DNA of 64,000 nucleotides, taken from CBDCWT01 sp965223305. Lineage in GTDB: Bacteria; Planctomycetota; Planctomycetia; Pirellulales; Pirellulaceae. The stretch is taken from positions 62,001-126,000 of the forward strand of contig CBDCWT010000045.1 of assembly GCA_965223305.1 (NCBI GenBank). Reading direction: 5' to 3'. Positions 1-7,658 of the stretch are shown here, piece by piece; position 1 is the first letter of the stretch, and each line of letters starts with the position of its first letter. A program made the translations under genes and the position numbers. The notes beneath the pieces are model-generated. The model did no database searches and was not told where the DNA came from. It saw only the letters and a program-made list of their open reading frames with translations.

Positions 1-11
1 AGGGGGATGCC

Positions 12-308
12 ATGGGCAAGTACTTCACCCGCGAGCTGCTCTATCGCTTGCGCAACGAAATCGCGATTCCCGACTTGCTGACTCATCTGAACTGGCCTCA
101 CAAACGTCGCGAAGGACGTTTCGTGTTCCTCTGCCCGCACTGCGGCGAGTTCTTGTCAGCCGTCAACTCTCGAACCAATCTGGGGCGATGCTTCGCCTGC
201 GAACGCAACTTCAACCCTATCGACCTCACCATGTTGATCCAGAAGGTCGACTTCGTTACCGCCGTTCACTACCTCGAACCACATCTGCCATCGAACGTCT
301 CGCGATGA
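12..308 (+). CDS. CHC2-type zinc-finger protein, probable IS21-like accessory ORF
   Basis: This 98-residue protein has two cysteine pairs, C41-x2-C44 and C60-x2-C63, in the spacing of a zinc ribbon. The following stretch (FNPIDLTMLIQ) resembles the CHC2 zinc finger at the N-terminus of DnaG primases, but with Cys in place of the usual His and with no primase domain. The start is an ATG preceded by AGGGGGAT. Small stand-alone proteins of this kind can follow the ATPase gene of IS21-like elements; the istB-like gene would lie just left of the window and is not visible. Repeats typical of a transposon end lie 80 bases downstream and support that reading. Nucleic-acid binding is likely from the fold. 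The transposon link is inference. Confidence 0.6.
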   Translation: MGKYFTRELLYRLRNEIAIPDLLTHLNWPHKRREGRFVFLCPHCGEFLSAVNSRTNLGRCFACERNFNPIDLTMLIQKVDFVTAVHYLEPHLPSNVSR

Positions 309-386
309 CATTCCGGGACACGGATGTCCCCTCCTTCTTTCCACCCTTCACGCCAAACCGCTGACCCGCTCCGTCACCAAGTACGG

Positions 387-447
387 TTCAAATAATCCGA
401 CACGCTGCGCCTCAAATAATCTGGACCCAGCCTCAAATAATCTGGGA
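387..447. repeat. Three TCAAATAATC direct repeats, probable transposon end
   Basis: The motif TCAAATAATC occurs at about 388, 412 and 433, the last two as CTCAAATAATCTGG. The spacing of roughly 21-24 bases and the position just after the zinc-finger gene resemble the multiple transposase-binding sites at the ends of IS21-type elements. The inner left part of the element is outside the window, so terminal inverted repeats cannot be checked. Confidence 0.5.
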
Positions 448-999
448 CCTAGCACGCAATAGTTCCGCCAAGTGTTTCTCAAAATCGAGGTGCAAATGTA
501 CGAGCGCGATTTGAGAGCCCATAACCATCCGAGCCTGTAGGCGAATTGTCTAGGTGTCGACTATGGTCAGCTAAAGACCAAGGTCACGAGGCGGCGGACA
601 ATCAGGACACTTCTTGACCGTGTTGAGCGTCTCGCTAGTGTGGCCGACTCGCTGCAGTGACCGAACTAGAATTAGATCCTACCGTGACAGAAAGCCCTCG
701 AAACACATTGGGGTGCGACCCCAGACGTAAGTCTGGATTGTGGTTGTGCGAATGTCGTACTTCGACCACCCGTTTGCAAGTGCGCCACGGGCCGTGCGCA
801 AAAATCCGTCAGTGAAACTGACCGGCGCTCAGTGTGGCAAGTTTCCGCTGTGTGACGCAGCGCCTCGGGAAACCGACATTCGGATCCCTGCGGTGGCGTC
901 CTGAATGTCATGGGGCGTTCTCACCTGTGCATGAACGGCGGGCCGCGAATGGGCTATCCGAGGGGGCTGGTCGCAAGCAGAACTCCACCGCCGCTTTTT
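448..999. other. Intergenic stretch without a supportable gene
   Basis: Short open frames exist on both strands but none has a ribosome binding site, a recognisable motif or a composition that suggests coding. The stretch separates the probable transposon end from the 3' end of the radical SAM operon. I see nothing that can be named in it. Confidence 0.5.
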
Positions 1000-3255
1000 C
1001 TAGTTCGCCTGCATAGCGGGCAGCGGCAAGTGCTCATAGCCAACCTGCGGCACTACAATCTGAAGGTTGATCATAGCGCGTATGACATCGATATACACAT
1101 TAGCGTCGTCGCGCGTCGCAAGATCTGACACGAGATGTGCAGCTGAGTGGACACCGTCAATCCCCTCGAGAATTCTCACCATCTCGTAAGAGCAGGGAAT
1201 CAGTCGACCGTCGCTTCTTACAAAGTATGGATTGGTCCTGGCCACCGGAAAGGCCTGCCGACACGTGTCTCGCAACATCGCGATGATCGTCTCCGAGTCC
1301 GGCACCCTTCCATTACGTAACTCCTGTCTGTGAAGATCCTGAAGGTCACTTGAGTCGAACATCTCGACAAGATTAAAATTGCAGTGTTGATACAGAGCGC
1401 CGTTTAGGAACAGTGGGTTGTGATCTGCCCCATTGGTGAATCTTCTTCTGTGTGACACTTGAAAAGCCTTCTCAGCATCAACGCCAAAACGTTCGTAGTA
1501 CATGATAGAATGCGCACTGTCGACACCGCCCGCAAATGGGCGATCAAACTCCATTCGGTTTAGTTTCGATTTCGCTCGATTAACTGCTTCACATTGCGCA
1601 CTCGTCTTTCCCTCCTCCCCACACTCTTGATAGGTGAGGACTCGCTGAATGTTGGCACCCTCCAGTGGACTCGCATCCTGAATCTCGAATTCACGAGGAG
1701 ACCGTGCCACAATCGCGCCAGGAGTCAGCACGAACTCACCCAAAGCTGCAACTGTCCAGTACTTGCTGTTTCGCTCGAGAAAGTTAATCGACTCCATTGC
1801 CTCTCCGTAGGATTCTGTCGGAAAGCCCGTGAAACCCATCATCTGAACTGCAATGCCGGCGTTGGTGAAATTGCGGATCGTTGTCTCAATGTGTTTAAGT
1901 TCGGTGCCCTTCTTAATGCGGTTCAGAATACGTTGGCACCCCGATTCAAAGCCGACAGAAATCGCGACACAACCACTTTTCCGGAGTAACGCGCATCGCG
2001 ACTCGTCAAAATACTTTTCAAGCCGCATTTCGGCAGACCACTTGATAGGAATTCTGTAATCTAGAATCGTTTCAGCCAGTTTTAGCAAAGACCCGGGCGC
2101 CAGTACGTCCACTGACAGATATACATACGGCGTCACCCGCGCTGCGCGAATCAAATCCTCAGCGACTAGCTCGAGATCTCGCTGTCGCCACGGTGAGGTC
2201 GGTGTACCAAAGTTCAAGCCGTAGTCACAAAAAGTGCATTTGTTCCAGTAGCACCCGCGGGTCGGAGAATAGTAGATCAGTGGGTACGGGCTAAAATACA
2301 GTTCCGTGCTCATCAAGCTGTAATCCGGTGGCGGTAGGGCATTTAGATTTTCATAGATCATCGACGGCGGTGGGGTGAAAGAACCTGGTTCGAGCCCAAG
2401 TGCGACCAGGTTGGGTATGTCCTCCGGAACTCGATCTTGAGCGAGTGCTTGCAAGATGTTCACGAATGCACTTTCGCCTTCTCCGATGACGCACGCGTCC
2501 GCACACCGGAACAAGTTGGCGAAGTTGCTTTTCCGATCGACATACTTCCACGCATCACTCACCTCGGTACCGCCGCAAACAATGTATACGTCAGGCAAGA
2601 TACGCCGAAGTTGTCGTAGGATCCACAACGCGTAAGGCAGCTGTGACGTGTATGTGATGTTGATGCCAACCAACTCTGGGCATTTCGTGCACAAATCAGG
2701 AAACAATTCTTCACGAAAGTATTGCTCAAATGGAGCGGCGATTCGATTGAGTACTGACGGATTCGTAAGATCGGCGAGGCTGCACAGGCTATAGAGGTTG
2801 TCATCGGTGAGCTGGAAGTTTCCGCCGAACTGCCCCGGAAATGCGTCGCACGACAAACTACTCATCCAACGCTGAATTCCTTTAGCTGCCCGCCTGTAGC
2901 TACTAAAATCGAAAAACGTCTCACTGCGTTTAAGCGATGTTATTGCCTCGCCTATCGAGTCTGGATCAAGTGATTGCGCGATCAGGAGGTGATGTAGCTC
3001 TAGCTGTTCGAGCGGCGACAGAGACGCAAGAACCGACAACTCACGATGCCGCAATCGCCACTTGTGTATCTTCCGGCGCATGACCTCTGGTCGCGCGCAG
3101 AAGTCCAATGCCTCTATGTTGCTGTCCCGGATATGAGTGTCGCAAAATCCATGAGAGCGTGCGTGCGATGCTAAATACACCAGACTATGGTAGGGTGCGG
3201 TAGGGTCCGTGATGGGGGGATAGATCAGAACGGCCCTAGGATTCTTGCGAGTCAT
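1000..3255 (-). CDS. Cobalamin-binding-type radical SAM enzyme, last gene of operon
   Basis: This 751-residue protein has the layout of a B12-dependent radical SAM enzyme. Residues ~190-285 look like the cobalamin-binding Rossmann domain (IVCGGTEVSD at ~225-234, IGEGES at ~257-262), followed by the iron-sulfur motif in PTRGCYWNKCTFCDY. The cluster cysteines are C335, C340 and C343, i.e. C-x4-C-x2-C, one residue longer than the classical CxxxCxxC. Residues ~480-650 are an unusual insert with extra cysteines. Residues ~680-735 (ILEGIDG ... YIDVIRAMINLQIVV) resemble a PqqD-like winged helix, the peptide-recognition fold of RiPP enzymes. The ATG start has only a weak ribosome binding site. It lies 88 bases after the second radical SAM gene. 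Family chemistry includes methylation, ring contraction and C-C coupling; the substrate here is unknown. Confidence 0.85.
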   Translation of the reverse strand: MTRKNPRAVLIYPPITDPTAPYHSLVYLASHARSHGFCDTHIRDSNIEALDFCARPEVMRRKIHKWRLRHRELSVLASLSPLEQLELHHLLIAQSLDPDSIGEAITSLKRSETFFDFSSYRRAAKGIQRWMSSLSCDAFPGQFGGNFQLTDDNLYSLCSLADLTNPSVLNRIAAPFEQYFREELFPDLCTKCPELVGINITYTSQLPYALWILRQLRRILPDVYIVCGGTEVSDAWKYVDRKSNFANLFRCADACVIGEGESAFVNILQALAQDRVPEDIPNLVALGLEPGSFTPPPSMIYENLNALPPPDYSLMSTELYFSPYPLIYYSPTRGCYWNKCTFCDYGLNFGTPTSPWRQRDLELVAEDLIRAARVTPYVYLSVDVLAPGSLLKLAETILDYRIPIKWSAEMRLEKYFDESRCALLRKSGCVAISVGFESGCQRILNRIKKGTELKHIETTIRNFTNAGIAVQMMGFTGFPTESYGEAMESINFLERNSKYWTVAALGEFVLTPGAIVARSPREFEIQDASPLEGANIQRVLTYQECGEEGKTSAQCEAVNRAKSKLNRMEFDRPFAGGVDSAHSIMYYERFGVDAEKAFQVSHRRRFTNGADHNPLFLNGALYQHCNFNLVEMFDSSDLQDLHRQELRNGRVPDSETIIAMLRDTCRQAFPVARTNPYFVRSDGRLIPCSYEMVRILEGIDGVHSAAHLVSDLATRDDANVYIDVIRAMINLQIVVPQVGYEHLPLPAMQAN

Positions 3256-3343
3256 TGAGCGTCACCGCGCAGCCGGTGCACACCGACTAACCATTTGCGG
3301 ACGGGTTGAGGTGGGTGTTTGAATCTGACGAGGAAGGGCCCGC

Positions 3344-4426
3344 TTAGCCACCAGCGACACCCTCCAGTCGCGATCCAGATAGTATTTCCAGTGTCTCTGC
3401 GTACATTAAGTATCGCAACACGTCAATTTGACGACGAATAGCTGGGCTGCCAGCGAGCTCTCTCCGCAATTGGTTTGGCAGCTCTGGGGTTGCTGCCAGT
3501 GAATGGCAGAGGTCGCAAATGGTCTGGCCACGAAACTCTGACCTCTCCCAGCCCCAGCGCTCCACTGGTAGGTTTTCAACGACCCAGCGCGGTCCAAATA
3601 CTCGCAACGCTTGTATGTACAAGTCCGTGTTGGCTTGCGCCGAAACCGACTCAAAGTCGTCGTGGGTTAAGTTGCCGATCTGCAACGGATGATTGCGGCG
3701 TTGGAGGACATCCAGGTTCGGGCATGCGCAGAGAACACCGTTTTCGTGGAGCCAAGGCGTCCCCAACCATACACATGGGATATCAGGCACCTGTTCCACG
3801 TCAGCGTCCGAGGTGGTCCCTTCGCTGCCTAGTTCCTTTGCGGCCCGTCCCACCATGGTTAACGGCGTGATGTAGATCTGGTCAGGCCCAACCAGATCGA
3901 ATCCCACCTCGCGCTCGAACTTGTCGATGAATTGAGAGTCATCCGGAGCGTCATCGACGATTTGGAAAGCCACATCGATGTTCAGTGAAGCCGCGGATTC
4001 CGTCGCATTACGCAAGAAACGCAGTGGCACGAACTCTTCGTGATAGACATCGGTGCTTAACCACAAGCAGCGAACGCCGGAAAATGAACTCAGGAGTTCG
4101 TCCGCGGACGATCGTGACTTGGCCCAATATCCACTAGTGCTAACTATGGAATAGCAGTCCGCTTGAGCACATACGTCCAAGCCATATCTCAAAGCGATTG
4201 GATGACTGAATGGCTCACCACCGCTAAAGACGACGAGTTCCAAATTTTTTGCTGAAGCAATTTGGTCAATCCATTTCCGATAATCTGCTAGACTTGCATG
4301 CTCTTTTCGCGTTGGCCCAGACTCGACAAAGCAGTGGCGACATCTAATTGGGCACTTCTGAGTCAGGGAGACATAAAGGGCACGATGAAACTGAAATGTT
4401 AGCGCCGCGATCTGTGCCGTCTTCAT
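3344..4426 (-). CDS. Radical SAM/SPASM-like enzyme
   Basis: This 360-residue radical SAM protein carries the canonical cluster motif C25-x3-C29-x2-C32 (KCPIRCRHC) and the SAM-binding GGEP at 69-72. Five further cysteines lie C-terminal to the barrel (C218, C233, C235, C304, C307). That placement suits a SPASM or twitch domain with auxiliary iron-sulfur clusters, as in enzymes that modify peptides, but the spacing does not match the classical seven-cysteine SPASM pattern. The gene starts with ATG 96 bases after the small Tat-like protein and 88 bases before the B12-type radical SAM gene, all on one strand, so cotranscription is likely. The substrate could be the small upstream protein; that is inference. 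Confidence 0.85.
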   Translation of the reverse strand: MKTAQIAALTFQFHRALYVSLTQKCPIRCRHCFVESGPTRKEHASLADYRKWIDQIASAKNLELVVFSGGEPFSHPIALRYGLDVCAQADCYSIVSTSGYWAKSRSSADELLSSFSGVRCLWLSTDVYHEEFVPLRFLRNATESAASLNIDVAFQIVDDAPDDSQFIDKFEREVGFDLVGPDQIYITPLTMVGRAAKELGSEGTTSDADVEQVPDIPCVWLGTPWLHENGVLCACPNLDVLQRRNHPLQIGNLTHDDFESVSAQANTDLYIQALRVFGPRWVVENLPVERWGWERSEFRGQTICDLCHSLAATPELPNQLRRELAGSPAIRRQIDVLRYLMYAETLEILSGSRLEGVAGG

Positions 4427-4522
4427 CGCGATACCGAGTTAGAATTGTATCGAGGAACAACCGCGAAGCAGCAGAGCATTTAGCAATCAATACCCTGGGG
4501 CGGCCATGGCTTCAGCTCGCGC

Positions 4523-4942
4523 TTACATTCCGATAATCCCGTTGTTGGTGGAGAGGCGACCAGCAAGCTCGACTGTCGGCAATTTGTCACTTAGACGCTT
4601 TGCAGCTGCCAAATCTTCCTCGGTCAGTTGGCCAAGCTCAGCGATGACTTGTTCAGGCAATGACACGGCCCTTGAGAACTTCGCGAGCGATCGCTTGATG
4701 TCGCCTGTACAAACGGCCTCATCCATAATCTGATCAAGAGCAGCCGCCTGTGCCTCGCTCAGCCCCAGCCGCCCACCGCTTTCATGGGCTTCTGCAGATG
4801 AAGCTTTGGAACCTGCGATAGCCATCGCTCCTAACACAACACTAGACCTAGTTAGGAAATGGCGCCGGCGTTCCAATCTCTCGGCTGTCGGCTCATGACG
4901 CGAATCGGAGGTGTCTTGCGTTTCGTCTTTTGATGTCGGCAT
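4523..4942 (-). CDS. Small Tat-like leader protein, candidate substrate of the radical SAM enzymes
   Basis: I do not recognise a named family. The 139-residue protein opens with a polar stretch, then RRRHFLT and a hydrophobic run ending SSAEA (~26-53), which fits a twin-arginine export signal. The remaining ~85 residues are mostly predicted helix, with one cysteine (AVCTG) and an acidic segment LTEEDLAAAKRLSDKL that recalls leader peptides. It ends in a short polar-to-hydrophobic tail, STNNGIIGM. AAGGAG sits eight bases before the ATG. It lies between the di-iron gene (42 bases upstream) and the radical SAM gene (96 bases downstream). It could be a modified precursor, a subunit carrying a derived cofactor, or an unrelated exported protein. 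Confidence 0.75.
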   Translation of the reverse strand: MPTSKDETQDTSDSRHEPTAERLERRRHFLTRSSVVLGAMAIAGSKASSAEAHESGGRLGLSEAQAAALDQIMDEAVCTGDIKRSLAKFSRAVSLPEQVIAELGQLTEEDLAAAKRLSDKLPTVELAGRLSTNNGIIGM

Positions 4943-4984
4943 GGAAATACTCCTTCATACATAGGAAGACCTAAAGGGGGCACA

Positions 4985-5743
4985 TCACGCCGTCTCCCTT
5001 GCTCTCATTGCATGGGACGGCAACATAGATACCAGAGGGTTTGTGAGTTCCGCATGGAACTCGGGCAAACAGCTACGGTAATCTCCTGATCGGAGCCTCG
5101 ACAACAATCGATTGACGTTAGCTGCGCCCATGAGTGCACTTGTCAATGCCGCTTCTTGTTCAGTTGGATGATTGAGCCACTTGTCTAACGCGTTCACGAG
5201 TTCTCGCTTGTGCTGCACGTCGGCCTCGCCGTGTCGAATTAGAAATGACATTGCAGTGGGTTCGATTTCATATGACTCCTGAATCATCAAGAGTGACTCT
5301 TCCGTCGGTGCTTGAGACTCCATGACGTAGATATAACCCAATAGTCCGGCAGGATGGCAGAAGTCAATCACGTAGAGTTGACTACCAATCAGATTGAGTG
5401 TCTCTGGAAGTGGCGGAGATGAGACTACGCTTTCGCGTTTGTAGCCAAGCTCCTCCAAGTCGTTAAGCACCCAGTTCTCATGTCCAACCTCTTCGGCGAT
5501 ATGCTGGGCCAAGTAACATTGCAAGTCACTTCGGTCATTCCCCAAGTGAGCGCATGCACGATTCATGAGTGAGCAGCTATGTTTGACATAGTGAAACGTC
5601 TCAACTAGCAGCGCGGGATAGGTAGCTCCAAACGTACCGTCGGCCAACCAACCATTTACGATCTGTTGGTACTCCGCGCGGTATGGAGCCAATGCCAATT
5701 CAACTTCGGTAGAAAAACACGACGATTTCTGCAGCTCGTTCAT
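4985..5743 (-). CDS. Haem-oxygenase-like di-iron protein (PqqC/TenA/CADD superfamily)
   Basis: This 252-residue all-helical protein shows a metal-ligand pattern of the haem-oxygenase-like di-iron oxidases: E48 with H51 or H55, H81/E84/E85/H88 in HIAEEVGHENW, E142 in YVMES, and H171-x3-D175-x2-H178 in HGEADVQH. Related enzymes (UndA, SznF domain, CADD, PqqC relatives) perform oxidative chemistry on small molecules or on their own side chains. It is the first gene of the four-gene minus-strand set, so the promoter should lie between 5744 and ~5900. Such oxidases occur in RiPP and cofactor pathways; the exact reaction cannot be read from sequence. The superfamily call is fairly firm, the role is open. 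Confidence 0.8.
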   Translation of the reverse strand: MNELQKSSCFSTEVELALAPYRAEYQQIVNGWLADGTFGATYPALLVETFHYVKHSCSLMNRACAHLGNDRSDLQCYLAQHIAEEVGHENWVLNDLEELGYKRESVVSSPPLPETLNLIGSQLYVIDFCHPAGLLGYIYVMESQAPTEESLLMIQESYEIEPTAMSFLIRHGEADVQHKRELVNALDKWLNHPTEQEAALTSALMGAANVNRLLSRLRSGDYRSCLPEFHAELTNPLVSMLPSHAMRARETA

Positions 5744-6296
5744 TTACTCTGTAGCCCCTGACCAGTGCCAAGATGTTTCAGGCCCGCAACAGCTATTCTT
5801 ACCTGTCCACATCTTCTACGGCACGATCGAGAGCCCGCCTACGGAAGCGCTTCGGAACACAACGTAAGGCGCTTGGGAACTCAGAGGGAATGAAAGCAGA
5901 TGCGGGCTGGGAAAGGACCACCCCACCTGGCGGAACGGTACTTTGTATCTAAACCCGACGGTGGCGCACCGGGAACCCCTGTGGGACTCCCAGTGCAAGC
6001 TCGTTATCAATCAACTCTCCCGTCCCCTTCCTTGAGGCCGTCGAATGGCGTAGTTCCCGGCGCCGCGCAAGGAGTTTTCGGGCATTCACTTGATTCGATC
6101 TCCGGGAACCGCGGATGTGGACCGGGGAGTCGTAGCAGATTCAGGCTCTGCCCGCCACCGATCCGGTCACGGTCGGTTGCCCCAGTTCACCGGAGTCGAG
6201 CCACGCTTCGCTCGGACGTGTCCACGCCCTTGCGAGTTGCTTACGTAGGCACGCAACCGGAAGCCAACCATTCCCATTGTTACCCCATTGCCTTCC
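5744..6296. other. Intergenic region upstream of the di-iron/radical SAM operon
   Basis: This stretch should contain the promoter of the minus-strand operon but no clear -35/-10 pair stands out. A long open frame runs through it on the plus strand, but its translation is low-complexity and rich in Ser, Arg, Pro and Gly, unlike a real protein. The DNA abuts a truncated peptidase gene, so part of it may be inserted or decayed mobile DNA. Confidence 0.4.
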
Positions 6297-6566
6297 CTAG
6301 GACGTATGAATCAGGACGCGGTCAACGATGTGGGAACCGAGAAGCTGCAAGCGAGAGCATTCGCCTTTGTCACCAAAGCGTGAGTCGACTTTGTCCGGCA
6401 GCCTGCTATTCCGCGAACGTTCCAGCCGCTGGAGCAGCGGCAGAATTGCTTCGTGCCGGTAAGTGTAGTCCCGTGGGTCAGGCAATTCGGGAATCCAATC
6501 CAATGCCTTGAGTAGTGAAACTGGTCGCGGCACGCATGAGCCGTTATTACGAACTCGATGGGACAA
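6297..6566 (-). pseudogene. Fragment of a papain-like (C1) peptidase
   Basis: The translation contains LDWIPELPDPRDYTY followed by a Leu/Arg-rich helix and LPDKVDSR. That is the characteristic pre-catalytic segment of bacterial C1-family peptidases, where a 'PDLPDxRDYTY' block precedes 'LPxxVDLR' and the catalytic cysteine. After KVDSR the match is lost, the frame ends within 30 codons, and no catalytic Cys, His or Asn follows. The 5' end has no convincing start. I read it as the N-terminal remnant of a peptidase cut by an insertion or deletion near 6370. It is not closely related to the intact papain-like gene at 60977. Confidence 0.5.
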
Positions 6567-6658
6567 TGGCTACGGAGGAATTGGGACCGAAGAGGGTTAG
6601 AGGGGCGAGAGCGGCGCGGCAGAGAGCGCGGGGCGACTGGAAAGTCCGCGACGACGTG

Positions 6659-7360
6659 TCAGTCGTACCCGTGTTTAGTCGGCATTGGGCTTGAGTTCCT
6701 TCGTTCTACCAGTTCCCAGACGATATCTTCGCCCGTGCCATCGCCGCGGAAGTGGATGAGAGAGTTCGTCTGCCTGCGGTTGAGACACTTGATCGTATCC
6801 GCCAGCCGGCGTTTCGAGTTCAGCTCATCTCGCGGTGGAAGTGGGTCATCGATCCGCTCCGGCCAGTCTTCTTCCTGAAACGCGGTCAACACGGTCTCTT
6901 GATTTACCGCTGGCCACTTAAATCGCTTGACAAGTTTACCGTTGACAAGCAGTTTCCGTGATTCCGGATACCACCGAACAAATGCGGCCTCACCCTTACC
7001 GACTGAGTTGAGCCGCTCGTCACCTGGCCGACCACAAATGAGCTTAGAGATGCCGGTTTCGGTCAACACGAAACACGTTCGCCTGCAGAAGGACAGATTG
7101 CCGGTTGGCCGAAAATCGCGTTCGTCGTCCTCCAATCTAGTGACTTCGCGAGCGTGTTCAACATACCTTTTTCGGGCGAGCCAGCGCAGGTCGGTTGGCG
7201 TCAGCCCGAGCTCACGAAGATGTCCAATTCCGATTGCGAAGTCCCAACGATCGCTTTCAGTGTCTTCCGCGTAGTCGCAGGCCTCCAGCAAGGCCACCAA
7301 AGCTGGCTTCACCTTCTCAGGCACCCAAGTATTCGACGATTCGTTTGCATTGCCCGACAT
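6659..7360 (-). CDS. Conserved hypothetical protein
   Basis: The translation (233 residues) has normal protein composition and no signal peptide or membrane segment. The N-terminal half (DFAIGIGHLRELGLTPTDLRWL, then RRTCFVLTETG) looks like a helical, possibly winged-helix domain. The C-terminal part contains a run of charged residues, DDPLPPRDELNSKRRLADT, then IKCLNRRQTNSLIHFRGDGTGE. I recognise this C-terminal motif as recurring in planctomycete proteins of unknown function, often in variable regions, but cannot assign a role. The start codon is an ATG. The gene stands alone between the peptidase fragment and a decayed insertion sequence, so it may be cargo of a mobile region. Confidence 0.6.
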   Translation of the reverse strand: MSGNANESSNTWVPEKVKPALVALLEACDYAEDTESDRWDFAIGIGHLRELGLTPTDLRWLARKRYVEHAREVTRLEDDERDFRPTGNLSFCRRTCFVLTETGISKLICGRPGDERLNSVGKGEAAFVRWYPESRKLLVNGKLVKRFKWPAVNQETVLTAFQEEDWPERIDDPLPPRDELNSKRRLADTIKCLNRRQTNSLIHFRGDGTGEDIVWELVERRNSSPMPTKHGYD

Positions 7361-7658
7361 GACCTGCCCTCGGCATTAGGCCTTGGCATCCGTGCCCGGA
7401 TTACTTCCCCTCGCTACTTCTACCCGACTCAAAGCAGGAATACAAGGGTTTCCAGTACTAGTTAACAAGTGTCAAGCGCTAAGTGTATCTCTAATATATG
7501 TTACGTCACTGGAACCAGGTGTCCTATTTCAGTCACACACCGTCGTTGATTGCGCACAAAGCACACATACTCTCTCTGCGCGTGACAATATGCGCGCACA
7601 CGCGTCGGCAGCTACCGGAGATAACTATCAGTGGGTGTGATCTCCGTGGTGCGCGGGT

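Noticed and set aside
5900..6511. 203-codon plus-strand frame and possible group II intron sequence
   Set aside because: The translation is low-complexity and opposes the recognisable peptidase remnant. Intron-like phrases are only loosely similar to known 5' domains and no domain V hairpin was found.
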